Below are positions 21,090-33,314 of a DNA stretch of 64,000 bases, in pieces. The DNA is from Asterella californica. Lineage: Eukaryota; Streptophyta; Marchantiopsida; Marchantiales; Aytoniaceae. The stretch's first letter is position 1. The number at the start of each line of letters is the position of its first letter. The position numbers and the translations under genes are program-made. The notes beneath the pieces were generated by a model. That model did no database searches and was not told where the DNA came from. It worked only from the letters and a program-made list of their open reading frames with translations. The stretch is taken from assembly GCA_036924285.1 (NCBI GenBank), contig JAYKYS010000009.1, positions 11,718,001 to 11,782,000 on the forward strand, read 5' to 3'.

Positions 21090-23775
21090 ACAGATAACAG
21101 AAGAACGGGATGAGGTGTCCTCCTGCTGAGATGTCCAAGTATACCAACTCTTCTTGAACGTAAGCGTGGAAGAAGGCACCCCAATTGATAGGCAGTCCTT
21201 CCCAGACGACTTCCAGGAACTCCACGTTATCGTGTCGGATATTGCGTGAAGGATGTCCAAGGAAACGCGAGGTTCCTGGCTGTGGAGATGTTGTGTGCTG
21301 AAACAAAGACAAGATAGAGAAAACAACCACGAAAACGAACGCTGCGATATATACTAACTCCAAATGTATGTACACTGCCGGTTCTTTCTCCTAAGAGTAC
21401 AGAACTGAAAAACAGACCAGAGCGGTCTGTAACCTGCTTCAAAAGCCCCTAAAAACAACTCCTGAATCACAACCCTGACCCAAAACCACCGAAGCGTAGC
21501 TCAAAGCAAGAGAAACTTCTCTTTGCTAACAAACAAAGCCACAGCAGTATCACGCGATCCAAACCCAAGTCCAAACCACATCCATGTACAAGTTCTTAGC
21601 TAAAGCTAGCTACCACAAGCTGTATATAGCCAACCAAAACTCTAACGAACTCAAAAGAGCAAAACTCGTAGCAAAGAAATCAAAAAAAGTCTATCTGAGA
21701 ACTTCCTCCTTTCGTCGAACGGACTTCAGAGGTCGATAGGGTCTCCTCCGCTGACTCCGTTAACCAAGGAAACCTTCAGATCCGACTCCTGATAGTCGAG
21801 ATATCGCCAATTTTTGATCACAGACGATCGAACGTTCAAAAACTCCTCCCTGCGGCTTAAAACCGCACACACCGCACAAACGGATTGTCCAAACTGATAT
21901 CAGTCTTCTCTGGCAGGTAGATCTAGCTACCCTGAACCCAACGAGACTCCAAACAAGCCGTTTGGAGTTCTCCTTGCAAAACCACGCAAGAAATTTAGTC
22001 GCAGGTTGCAAAAAACTGACGTAAATCAGCTCCTTGCGGCTCAAACTTGCTCATCACACCCAAACCAACAATCCAATTCACGTACAGTCTTCTCCTATGC
22101 GTAGATGAAGACTCCCTGATTGCGTAAGCACCAAGAACGAAGAGCTTGGCTCACCGATAGCGAAGAACAACCCAATCTCTCAAGTCGTAGATGAACAAAA
22201 ATCTGATGTAAGCGCTTCCTTGCAAGCCAATTTCACTCAAAACTCCCAAACCGTCCGATGAAACTTTGTATCGTCTTCAATTTCTTGAAGAACTCGTTGT
22301 TCTGATCCCGATGGATCCAAGGACAGCAAGTTTGGACTCTAGAACGGCACGAACGGTCCAACTCTCCTTCACAAGTAATTGAAAACCTCAAATCTCTTCC
22401 TGCGTCTCAATTTCTCTCAGTACGCACTCCCCGATCCGTCTCTTCCTAAACCATTTGAACCAGTGCGTAGCTTGCACATATCCGAACCCAACGACGCCTT
22501 GCGCGCTTGCATTGGACTTCTAAATCTCCCCAACCGTCCGTTGACAGATCGCAAGTGCAAGCTAGCCCCTAAACTGCCCTCTTGTAGCAGTCTCTGTACG
22601 TACGAAGTTCTCTCATAATAATAATGAAGCAGGCCCCTTGCGTCTTTGATATAACGACTGAAGTCTCAAATACCCAATCAGCAAGTAAACTAAGGCCTAG
22701 CTTGATTTTTTCTTTTTTTGAGTCGTATAACTTCTTCACTAGACGTCCAAACCAAGTAAACAAAGTGCCTACAAAAAGGTGACAACGAGCTCTACCCATT
22801 GATGCGATGAAAGTGGAGATCCGAAATTGTGCCAAAAGTCCGTAAGCTGGGGCCTACCTTGTTTTCTCCATCTTTCGAGTCTTGTAACTCCTCCACTAGG
22901 CGTCCAAATGAAGTAGACGAAGTGCCTATGGAGTGCTGACAAAGAGCTCTATCCACTGATGCGATGAAAGTGAAGATCCGAAGTTGTGCCAAAAGTCCGT
23001 AAGCTGGGGCTTAGCTTGTTTTCTCCATCGTTCGAGTCCTATAACTTTTCCACTAGGCGTCCAAACGAAGTAGACAAAGTGCTTATGGAATGCTGACAAA
23101 GAGCTCTATCCACTGATGCGATGAAAGCGAAGAAATGGTACCAAAAGTCCATAAGCAAGGGCCTAGCTTGTCTTCTCATGAGTCTTTGGAACGACAAGCA
23201 CCGAAGTTTGAATTTCAGGTAGGAGCCGGTCCACGACACAACAACCTCATGATCTCCAAGGTATCTCGTCTTCTGTGCTTTCCCCTTGGGAAAGAGATGA
23301 AGAAACATCTTCGTCAGAAGACACTTCCGCGGCTCCCAGTACGCTTCTACCTTCCATCCATTCCTCCCCTGTCTATCTTCCAGGAAGAGACAAGTCGTGC
23401 TTCCAGACACATGCCACTTTCCTGAGATCATGAGAAAGATCTTCTTCTCGAGCTCGTACCTTCGGTTCTCGGATTTCGGTCTGTGAAAGATCATACATCA
23501 CCACTCTGTCGTCCAAGAAGATGGTCTTCCACGAGCTACCCCTGCCTTCACGAGTACAAAGTTGCGACGGGGCAGTGCTGCCTAAACCTCCTCCAGAAGA
23601 CCTTGGTCCGCGAGGTTCCAGTCCCATAGGAAGAAGTCGAGACCCAACTCCTTGATGAAGGGTTTGACCTTTGCCAACTCTACTGCCGGCAACACCAATC
23701 CTCGAGGATGCATTGACATGCTTCGAGCCTCTGTTACACTAAGCCACACGTACTTGCAGTCCAGCTTCCACTCTC
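21090..23775 (-). pseudogene. D LTR-encoded protein (homologue of the A LTR gene), broken
   Basis: The minus-strand N-terminal part (about 23775-23245) reads through MSMHPRGLVLP, LGLDFFLWDWNLADQGLL, GRPSSWT, WHVSGSTTCLFLEDRQGR and LFLHLFPKGKAQKTRYLG, with a stop after LLEEV. About 1.9 kb of extra sequence follows (about 23245-21280). The reading then resumes with NVEFLEVVWEGLPINWGAF, AGGHLIPFFCYLYV and continues across element C at 12373. D retains Trp in PINWGAF where both A LTR copies have a stop. Function is unknown. The layout (hydrophobic/aromatic blocks, LFP, GG.L.PFFC.LY) vaguely recalls the plant transposon-associated domain often found on Athila-type elements, a guess from memory only. 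Confidence 0.6.
22695..23190. repeat. 157-bp tandem repeat, about three units
   Basis: AACTTCTTCACTAGACGTCC at 22729 recurs, diverged, at 22886 and 23043, giving an exact 157-bp period. Units include GATGCGATGAAAG and GTAAGCTGGGGCC-type segments. The array lies inside the extra sequence that splits the D gene. Confidence 0.85.
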
Positions 23776-25685
23776 TCAGAAGACGGATATAGTCTTCCAG
23801 AAGATAACTATTCTGTCTTCCGGGATTCTAACAACGCTTCCTAAGTACCTCTCGTCTTCCGAGCTATATCTAAACAATCCTAACTAAGCAAGGCATCGCA
23901 TGTATTTCCAAGAAGACAACCCACCTTACATTTCATCCTACTTCCTAATAGAAGATACAAGATATGTGAGAAGCAGAGTGTACGAAAAGTTCATAAGATG
24001 GTCGCGGGCTCCTGTTGTGACAATGACCTCCAGGAAGACCCCTGGGACAGCTTCCGATTAACTGACGTACTCGGAAAACTTCTCGCAGCGAGGCTGATCT
24101 CATCTATCTTCGTCTTCCGACATGGAATCTAACCTCACAACAGACATATAACATTCATATTCTGTTCTTCCGACTCCTTATCTCTCATACACGCTCAGAA
24201 AAAGCTTGCTGTATGACGGGAAGACATGACCCTCGATCATTCTCTCCACATTCTGCCAGCAAGACTTCTCACAACTCTCTTCTAAGTTCGAGAAGAAGAA
24301 GGAATAGGCTGCTATGGGTCGGATAGAAGAGACCCATAAAGGACCCTCATGTCTTCTCGCGCATTATGCCAGCCGTTCCAATCTTCTAGTCTCTCTAGGA
24401 AGATGTGGATTTGAGAAGCTCGGAAGATCGGGAGGCACAGGCCTGATTCCCAACTTCCAGCTCTCGAAAACAACAATCAACTCATCAAGTCACTCAGGAT
24501 TCGTACCAAACCTCTCTCAACACAAAACCAATCCAATCCAATCTCGATACGAATTGAACACAGTCGTCTTCCGAAGACGTCCAGACATTCAGAAGTGTCT
24601 TCCAAAGATGTTCAGATCTTCAAAAGCGTCTTCTGTCCATAGGTTTGGGAACAAAGGTGTGGTAGGATAGAGAAATTGATAGTCAGATGATCAAATTTAA
24701 GAATGGGAGGTGAGGAAGCTCGATTCCAACTTGGGAAAAAGTGAGAAGATGGCTGTCGAAAATTGGACAACGCTTTCATGCCCAATTCTCATAGAAGAAA
24801 GTTCAGGGTAGGAAATCGATCAATGGGCTTCCTCAAACAAACGGGGAAGCGAAGAGAACATCAAATCAGAGACAGGAAGCGGTGGGAAGAGAAAAGAACA
24901 CGGGAAGAACCTCAGTACAACTTCTGGCTGCTTCTGGTGCGCCTTCAGTCTTCTACGCGCTTCCGCTCGTCCATCCTAACTCCAATGTGATCCCACGATC
25001 TTGCTACTGTCGTCAATCTTGAGCTGTGCCCCTCGGCTGCTACAATCGACCTTGCTCCATCTTCGAATCTCTCTAATCGACCCTCAATGTCTGCTTCCTG
25101 AAATCCGCAGGGATTCCCTCAGCTTTACTGTGCTTCTAGCTTAATAGAATCGATCTCGCTCATTCTCTGACCTCAATTTGATCTTATGTCTACAATTTCA
25201 CTCTCCTTGCTTCTATCACTCAATTCAATATCCCGATTACAATCGACTTTCAAAACGCGGTGGGTCTTCGATGCGGGAAGCAGACGACTGATTTCGTGCT
25301 AATGTGCCTTCTCCCGTATCTTCCCTGCGCGATTAGGGGTTCGACTTCCTTGACCTATCTACTATCATGGTGGCTACCTGTTATGTACACCTATCCCTCT
25401 CCTAGGTGGTGTGTGGTTGGTACCCCTGCAGTTGTGGTTGCTGTCTTCTAGAAGACACCCGTCTTTCGTCTTCTGGAAGACACTCCCGAGAAGACGTCTT
25501 CTCGTAAGATGTCCGTCTTCCGTCTTCCAAAGAAGTCGACCTCTCCTTACAAAAAGACCTTAAGATCATCTTTCCTCTAAGCAAGGTATAATCTTAAGTA
25601 ATAAGGTTATCTCAATTACACAGACATGTTATTAACTTCCAAAATTTCAAAAAAATCATAAATCCTGTAAATTGTGGACACCACA

Positions 25686-26453
25686 TACGCCCACCCTCAC
25701 ATGTTTCCGTCTTCGTAAACATCAATACTTTGTTTACGCCCAATATTTCTTGACACGTCACCCATTAACGCGAGTGGTCATGACCATGCAGATGATTGGG
25801 ACACAAAGCTGCCATCTGTGTTGTGGACTTTTAGGATTTCACCTAAGATCATCACCAAGAAGACACTCTTCTACCTAACTTATGGGATGACACCTGTTGT
25901 TCCCATCGAGTTAGAGGTCCCTACTTACAAGTTAGCTGTTACCGAACGCATGGAAGAAGAGGAAAGCCAAGAGCAGCGTCTTCTAAACTTTGTGGAGTTC
26001 GAAGAAGACACGAATGCAGCTTTGGAGAAAACTTACGAGGTACAAGCACAACGCAAGGTTAACTATGATGACAAGCTGAAGAAGGTGACTGTCGCAGATG
26101 GAGACTTGGTTCTTCTGTACGACAACAAGCATCTCAAATTCCTTGGGAAGCTTCATCTTCGCTGGATGGGTCCTTATCGAGTCTTGGAGGTCTTCAACAA
26201 TGGTTCCTTACAGCTGGAAGAGCTAGATGGTACTGTTACCTTATTCAATAGCTTCTCGTCATGTCCCTTCCTAAACAAGATACTCCGGCCTGCCTTGTGT
26301 AAGAAGATAACCTTCTGCTCGGCATCCAATCCCTCGAGGTACTGATGGTCTTCCAAGAACTTCCTCAAGTCCTTGAAGATCAATTCCTCTGTGGAAGTCG
26401 CATAAACCGGGTCAGAAGATCTAGTCTCGTCTTCTCGGGAGTAGGCGGTACGC
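25686..26453 (-). pseudogene. Remnant of D pol (integrase) with an internal inversion
   Basis: Next to the D LTR start lies the 3' end of a D internal region with the purine-rich GTGAGGGTGGGCG (minus strand). At about 25784-26236 an integrase C-terminal segment is read on the plus strand (FRISPKIITKKTLFYLTYGM ... LHLRWMGPYRVLEVF), opposite to the rest. From about 26237 the minus orientation resumes with an RNase H/integrase N-terminal piece, after a deletion relative to A. It is cut at 26453 by C'. It corresponds to A positions 41474-42040 and about 42630-42850. Confidence 0.75.
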
Positions 26454-26906
26454 TGTCGAGTTGAGAGTTTTCCTGGGAGGGCGGAACCTTCTGGCTGTGA
26501 TTTAACCGTGAAGGCTATGTTGTGCCTACTTAGAGAAGCGTTGGGCTTCTGGTTGTGGTGGTTTACTCAAGGGGATAGGCTTTTCAGGTTACAACAGAGC
26601 ACTATGAACACTCATACAAGTCTGTATGAACCTCTAATTTACTCAGAAGGCAAAGTTCAGGTCTAACTAATAGTAATAGGATTAGGCGGTGAACTTTAAC
26701 ACTCAAGAAGAGAAAAACTATGATGGTTCAGACTCCTAAATTTCTCCTACATGTAAAAGAGGTCCCACTGAGCACACACAGGAAGTTTCAGCTTGAGATC
26801 AAATTCTGACACCAAGATATAGACAGAAAAGTTCTCATCAAAGATATTGCGGCAATTTTTGATACACAGACAACTATTTCGACCTATAACAGAAAATTGG
26901 CTCGAT

Positions 26907-26911
26907 CACTT
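26907..26911 (+). repeat. TSD of the solo A-type LTR (CACTT), left; right copy 28550-28554
   Basis: CACTT flanks both sides exactly. The uninterrupted site GATCACTTCCAAAG is present in the C' 5' LTR at about 62974, which confirms the empty-site sequence. Confidence 0.95.
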
Positions 26912-28549
26912 TGTGGTGCCCACAATTACAGGATTCACGAATTTTTGAAATAACTTGTTTGTATAACTGAAGAAGCGTTGTTACTTAAGATTACGGGTTC
27001 CTTAGCAGGAAGATGATCTTATGAACTTTTTGTAATAAGAAGTTGACTTCTTCGGAAGACGACCGTCTTCCGAAGAGCATCTTCTCGGTGGTGTCTTCGG
27101 AAGATGAAAGACGGCGGAAGACGGAAGACGACGGAAGACGAAAGACGTTTCGGAAGATTGGAACATCTTCAGAAGACTGTCCTCGGAAGATTGACTTTGG
27201 AAGACGCTTCAGTAGCTTGACTGTCTTCAGAAGCCTGACTGTCTTCGGAAGTCGACTGTACATAATTCGTATCAAGAGTGGATTTGCTTTGCTTTTGTGT
27301 TAAGAGAGGTTTGGTACGAATCTTGAGTGGCTTGATGAGTTGTTTTGTTATTTCGAGAAGTTGGAAGTCGGGGACTAGGCCTGTGCCTCCCGGTTTTCCA
27401 AGCTTCTCAAATCCACATCTTCCTAGAGAGACTAGAAGACTGGAAGGGTTGGCAAAATGCGCGAGAAGACGTGAGGGTCCATTTCGGGTCTCTTCTGTCT
27501 GACCCACAGCAGCCCATTCCTTCTTCTTCTCAAACTTAGGAGAGAGTCGAGAGAAGTCTTGCTGGCAGAATCTGGAGAGAATGATCGAGGGTCATGTCTT
27601 CCCATCATGCAGCAAGCTTCTTCTGAGTGTGTATGAGAGGTGAGAAGTCAGAAGAACAGAGTGCACATGTCTTGAGTCTGTTGTGAGGATAGATTGTGCG
27701 TAAGAAGACGAAGACAGGTGAGATCAGTGAAGGGAAGCCTGACTTCGGGGTGTCCAGGGTGTCTTCCCAGAGGTCACTGTCACCGCAGGAGCCCGCAACC
27801 ATCTTCTGAACCTTACTGTCTTCCTCCCCAAACTATTACAAGCAGGGATGGCTTGTTAAGTCAGGATCCGGACTAGAAGCCTGTCGGAATCTTAATTTAC
27901 TCTTTTCATCTTGTTTCTCTCTTGTTTGGATTTTCTTATCTTCCCCATCTTCTCCTATCTTCCCCATCTTCTTACCTTCTTCTAGTGAGCTTCCGAGACT
28001 TCTATTGATTTTCCGTGAAGGTGAATGTCGTTGTAGTGCTGCAGGAAGACCATTTCCGTAGACAGAAGCCTGGGAAGGCTACAGGGGGCATACACCATGT
28101 GATTAATCTAACCCGTTGGAATGTGAGTGTGAGAAGAAGGTGTAACGACCGTTGCTAGTCGACTTCTGCGAAGCAGGACAGCCTTCTGGAGGTGTGAGAA
28201 GACGAGCTGAACCCCCAGAAGACGAGAATCACTTCGGGAAGACGGTATCGAGAAGACCGGAAGAAGCAACCTAGAAGCAGGAAGATCGTCTTCCCGAGCT
28301 TCTCTGTGAATACTTGTGTGATATTTTAGTTGGTAGTTGTTTGGTTAGTTCCAGAGCACCATTTGGCGTGTCTGGAAGACGTGTGGTTTTGTGTGGTTTT
28401 GTGAGAAGACGGGATTTCTAGGCCAAACCCGTGTGTTTGTGTGTTTGAACAGATCTTAGAACTTAGAGCAGCGTTACTTGTGCAAATTCTCTGTGGGAAC
28501 GATATCTTGTATACTAAATAGGCAAAAAGAGTAATCCTGCGTCACTACA
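26912..28549 (+). mobile_element. Solo LTR of family A type, lacking the LTR gene
   Basis: TGTGGTGCCCACAA...GTCACTACA, 1,638 bp, with a 5-bp TSD. It matches the first ~1.7 kb and the last ~0.7 kb of the A LTR. The central ~3.4 kb with the whole coding region is missing (junction near 27816, AACCTT/ACTGTCTTCC). No ORF is supported. The left part is very dense in GAAGAC/GTCTTC. Confidence 0.9.
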
Positions 28550-29564
28550 CACTTCCAAAGATTCTTACAGGATTTGGAGTCTACAAGATGCTGAACGTCC
28601 CTGTGAAGTTGGGACTCCTGATTATACACAGAACTCCAGATCTCGTTCTCTGAAGTTGCTGCTCTAGATTGAGAGCTTTTCATACCCCCTCTGCTTCAGC
28701 GGCCGCCCTGAATTACTCAGTCACTCAAATCACATGAAACGTTTTGGGTTGTCGTAGCCCTGCTGACAGAGAACGCAACCACGAAGGTTTGATGCGATTT
28801 CCTCGATTCTGCTGCAATTGACACTCAAAACCCCAAAATCAACAAAAGTGATGCAGTTTTGGCACAATCCGAACTTCAATTGGGCATAACTCCTTGTTTA
28901 TTGACCCAAATCGATCAAGAATTTCACTGATAGTGCTTGGCTCGACGAGCTTTATCTCCCTGTGCTCTCAGATTTTGAAGTGCCCTTACCAAATGCTCGA
29001 ACTCCTCTTTAGACCTCTATTTCTAAATTTAGAGTTACACAAAAGACAAAAATGAACCAATGAGAATTCATAGCTCCATTTGGTTGTCATTTTGTGCCTT
29101 AAACCATGTGGTAACTTAAATCCACTCAAAGGCTACCACGTCAAGTCCCTTAAAGTACCAGCGTATAACTTAAACTACCTAAAACGACACACAACCCTGA
29201 AAGTAAACTTAAATGAACTAAAAGCGTGCATGGGCAACACGTAAGTACAACCCACGAGCTTAAACCCTATCTACATGGTAAATATAAGTCATGTACATTG
29301 AATACCATAGATAAGTATGAATTCACTTGCACAAGCGCACGAGTGCTTGATTAAGATAAATAGCATACTACCAACTTACTAGGACTCAAAATAAATGACT
29401 GAGTTAACACCATATACAAAAGGTGTCAACCATAGGCATAAAAGACTAAGAACAGTATAGAGCTAACTTCCAAGGCTACTAAACTTCAAGTGTCGGAGTA
29501 GAAGTAACATGCGCCAAGTAACGCGACAACAATGATCAGTGAATCATTTACTATGTCAAATGAT

Positions 29565-32500
29565 TCACATCACGACATCCACCCCCTCTGAACTTGCACA
29601 TCCTCCGGTATGTGCCAATGTCCTCAGTCTTCTGTGATCTTCATCATCATCGCTCTCCTCCGCCTCAGCCTCATCAGATACTGGGACGTCTCCGTCTCTT
29701 GTTATCCTCAGCTCTGACTCCAGAAAGTTGAATAACTCAACTAACTCTCCGCGTCTCTTGAACAGTTTCACCCGTTTGCCAGCCACAGATAGCTTCAAAG
29801 GAGTACCATCCAACTCACGCAGACTATAAGTGACATTCTCATACACATCTAGCACAACATAAGGCCAGAACCATCTTCGAGAGAACTTACGAAGTGTAGA
29901 ATGCTGATTCTCCAACATGCTATCATATACCAGAACCCAGTGACCAACATGTATTGACTTCGGTTGTAGTCGGTGAGTCTTGTCAAAACGTTCCTTGTTT
30001 CTGACTCGAGCCACCTTCAGCCTCTCCTGCGCATCAGCAAGATCCTCCTCCTTTCGCTCCAGCTGCCTAATACGTAAATTTAGGAGTGAAGCACGATCTA
30101 TACCATCTTCCCACGATAGCGTGGCTCACGTAGGAAAGTACTCCTCAGCAGGCATGATCGGTTTCTGACCCAACATAAGCTCAACTAGCATATATCCAGT
30201 TGTAGTATAGTGTGTAGTTCTATCAGCCCACAAAGCAAACGGAAGTAGTCTCGGCCATTCTCTAGGCTTACCATCACATGCTTTCACTAAAGCGTGAACA
30301 ATAGAAGGGTGTCCTCGTTCACTCTTACCAATGTCCTCTAGATTCATAGCAGTAGTAAGCTGAAGCTTTACTCCATAACGAGCAAAGAACTCCCTCACCT
30401 CTGTGCCTCTCAACTCGCCTCTATTTGCACGTAACTTTCCAACATATCCATAGCGACAGATGATATCTTCGAGCACGAACTTGCATATGTTCTCTGTAGT
30501 CTTCGTCCGTAGCGCTCGTCCCTCTACATAGTTGGAAAGATCCTCTCGAGCTAACACCAAATAACGCATTCCCCATAGCCCCGGTGGCATCATCACAAGA
30601 TCAAGAACCCACTGAAAATGGATACTAGGTGTAAGTAGGTACAAGTCCATCTCTGTAACGGACCTTAGAGTAGAACTGAGAGTGCAGACACGATCCAACA
30701 AAGTCCACCACGTCTTGATACAAACCCTTCCACCAGTAACGCTCCTTCATCTTCGTGTAAGTAGCCCATACCCCACGATGTCCAGCCCACAAGGTATCAT
30801 GAAACTCCTTCAGCAGATTAAGGTTTGTCGGTTGATCATTCACCACTCTAGCAAGCATCCCATCTCTTCTCTTCGGACGGTTCCACAAATAACCCTCACG
30901 TAGAAGATAACTGTACGTCTTCCGTCTGATCTCTTTGAACTCTGCATCACTCCATCCTTCTCTTCTGCATAACGAACTCAGATAAAATCCAATATCGCGG
31001 AACTTTTCTGAGTAGAACTCCTCATTGAACGGCAGTGGTTTCAAGTATGAAGTCTGCTGACCAACTTGGCACCAAACGTCTCTCTTCTCTTCATTTCTCC
31101 ACCTCTGCAAACATCTCATCCTCATCTGTATAATGAGCCCTATACAACATATCTGCAACTGGATTGTCTTTTCCTGCTATATGCTTTAGCTCAGGGTTCA
31201 GACTCCGGACATAAGCAATCCATCGCAGCATTGCTATGTCTGGTATATTGCAATTCGATATCATACCCAACAAAGGCAAACGATCTGTTTCTAATATCAC
31301 ACGGGCTCCTATCAAGAACTCTCGATCTACCTTCATAGCGGTAACAGCTCCCCACAACTCACGCTTCACCTGAGGATAGTTGCGTTGTCTATTTGTTAAG
31401 ATCCGAGCTCCAAACTTTGAAACAAACCGCACACCTTCTGCATCTTCTTGACCAACCGCCCATCCAATCGCCTTTGGACTCGTACCAACAGTCAGTATCA
31501 CATGTCTCTCGCTCTCGTAGTTAAGCCTCCTTAGTATAGGTGGAGACTTCAGAATCTCCTTCAGCTGCTCCATCGTCTCGTGATGTTCTTGCCGTCAAGT
31601 AAACCTCCTCCCCTTTCTCAGAAGTGCATATAGGGGCTCGGCGATGTGTGCATAATGAGGAATACTCACAGGAAAGAACACACAAGCTCCTAAGAACCGT
31701 CAAACCTCAGTGATGTTGGTGCAATCAACTATCCTTGCTATAGCGTCTACCTTCTCTGGATTCGGACGTCTTCCAAAAGTATCACACAGATGACCTACCA
31801 CCACAATCTTTGACATCCCAAAGCGAGATTTGGTACCTGACAGAGTGAGGTGTACCTGCTCCAAACGCATCAGAATCTTCTCCACATCTCGAATGTGGTC
31901 TGCAACGAACTTTCTACACCCATCAGAAGTCACAGCTTCGTCTTTGTCTTCCACCGGACAGCCTTTAATGAGAATATCATCCAGAAACGAGATAGTGATC
32001 TCATGTACAAACTATCGTAACATCTTATGCATCGCATTCTGCATATGGGCTACTGAGTTTGTCGCACCCTGAGGAAGAGTACACATCCGCATCAATCCCA
32101 AAGGTGTACGCATGGTAGTCAAGTCTCTACTCTCTAAAGCAAGCTGAAACTGGTCATAACCTGAAAACAGATCTCCAATAGAATAGATTGACCTTCCAGC
32201 AAACGCCTCAGCTACTTCATCAACCATAGGTCCTTTCTCGACGTTTCGAATCGTGATGTTATTAGCAGGCTGCAAGTCTTGGATGAAGCGTAGAGGTCCT
32301 ATCTTCTTAGGTACTGTGAACCATCGGCTAGAGTACGGAGCCATAGATGGTTCAAGAATACCCATTCGTATCCTCTCCTTCAGCAACTCTGTGACCTTTG
32401 GTAGTAAGACACGAGGGACTAGAATCGGCTTCAAGTCCCAAGGTACGTGAGGAACAGTGAAGATAACCATCGGAGCTATCACACTAGGATCCATGCAACC

Positions 32501-33280
32501 AATCTCCTCAGCTGAGAAAGAAAATGCCTTACCATGACTAACTATCATCTGCTCAAAAGCTCGTTTTTCGACTTCAGTCAAGAAGCCACCTCCTCCTATC
32601 TAAAGTTGCTCAAGCGTTTCTTGAGTAAACTGTTTCCTACATGTGTATGATATCTAAGCACAGATTTAGCAGCCGCTAACTCCATCTGCTGCTGAGAATC
32701 AACAGGTAATTGAGTCGTCACAGGTCTCACCTTCCTCGCTACAGCTTTATACTTGGCGTGTACTTCTGCTTCCTGATGAGAGCCACACCAACAGACTACA
32801 TCCTTCCATCCATTCTCTAGTTTCAAATGAGGACGATATCGCAAGTACGAGACAATCTCCTCGTAGACTTCACGAGAATGGATGGGGATCACCACCCTAC
32901 CTCCCATCTGTTCCATCAACCTATCTACATCATCCAGCCAACGAACAAAAGATTGTACACCTACAAACTCCTCATAAACATCAGAAATCGTCTCTTCTTC
33001 CTTCAGAACTCCTGTACAGTGCAGATCTGCTGCATACTTCTCCATCTGCCTTCTACTTTTCTCAGTCAGATCCTCTACTCGCGTAAACTCACTCCAATCA
33101 TCAGAACTGAAAGTCATCAACCCAGATCTCCAACTATGTACAGTGCAACTACTTCCTGAATCTTGAACAGCCTTTCCATCAGCCTCCTATGATCCCTCAG
33201 GCTGCTCAAGCGGGATCATAGTAGCAGTAGATCCATCACTCTCGCTATCCCATCCTACGAGAGTGGTTTCAGAAAACCCT
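29565..33280 (-). pseudogene. C' pol (RT, RNase H, integrase), degenerate
   Basis: Collinear with C pol. The upstream pol region is at 33120-32596. RT is at 32581-32012 (YSSRWFTVPKK, GDLFSGYDQFQLA, LPQGATNSVAHMQN, then a stop) and 31954-31700, with F-L-D-D read near 31985. RNase H is at 31573-31091 (VGTSPKAIGWAVGQ; the first catalytic Asp is now Gly). Integrase zinc region and core are at 31158-30126, and the C-terminal fold at 30014-29565, where the stop lies just inside the LTR. The fragments are separated by stops and frameshifts. Divergence from C is substantial but catalytic blocks are recognisable. Confidence 0.9.
33233..33279 (-). promoter_or_regulatory. -1 frameshift signal of C', same layout with a different stem
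   Basis: On the minus strand GGGTTTT occupies 33279-33273 in the zero (gag-pro) frame (AAG GGT TTT). A 6-nt spacer follows (33272-33267). The stem is CCACTCTCG (33266-33258) against CGAGAGTGATGG (33244-33233, with a small bulge), and a zero-frame TAG follows within a few codons. The architecture equals that of C, but the stem sequence is unrelated. Confidence 0.75.
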
Positions 33281-33314
33281 TACTCCTACAGATAGGAGAA
33301 TCTCTCAAGGTCTG

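Larger units (their letters stand above)
21086..25685 (-). mobile_element. Family D LTR (diverged relative of A), truncated by C
   Basis: On the minus strand it starts at 25685 with TGTGGTGTCCACAAT, matching the A LTR start TGTGGTGCCCACAA. It follows the A LTR through the GAAGAC-rich segment and into the LTR-encoded gene, until interrupted by C at 21085. The segment 23800-25685 holds no credible gene. The gene region is further split by about 1.9 kb of extra sequence with tandem repeats. Confidence 0.75.
26454..29577 (-). repeat. 3' LTR of C' (about 1.48 kb net), split by a solo LTR
   Basis: On the minus strand it starts TGTCGTGATG at 29577 and ends CTCGACA at 26454. It is similar along its length to the C LTR. 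A 1,638-bp A-type LTR is inserted at 26912-28549. The part at 28550-29577 matches 62970-64000 (5' LTR) with a few per cent difference by eye. Confidence 0.88.

Noticed and set aside
20969..21442. Overlapping minus-strand ORFs across the C 3' LTR and D junction
   Set aside because: They cross an insertion boundary. Only the part right of 21086 matches the D LTR gene; the rest is chance.
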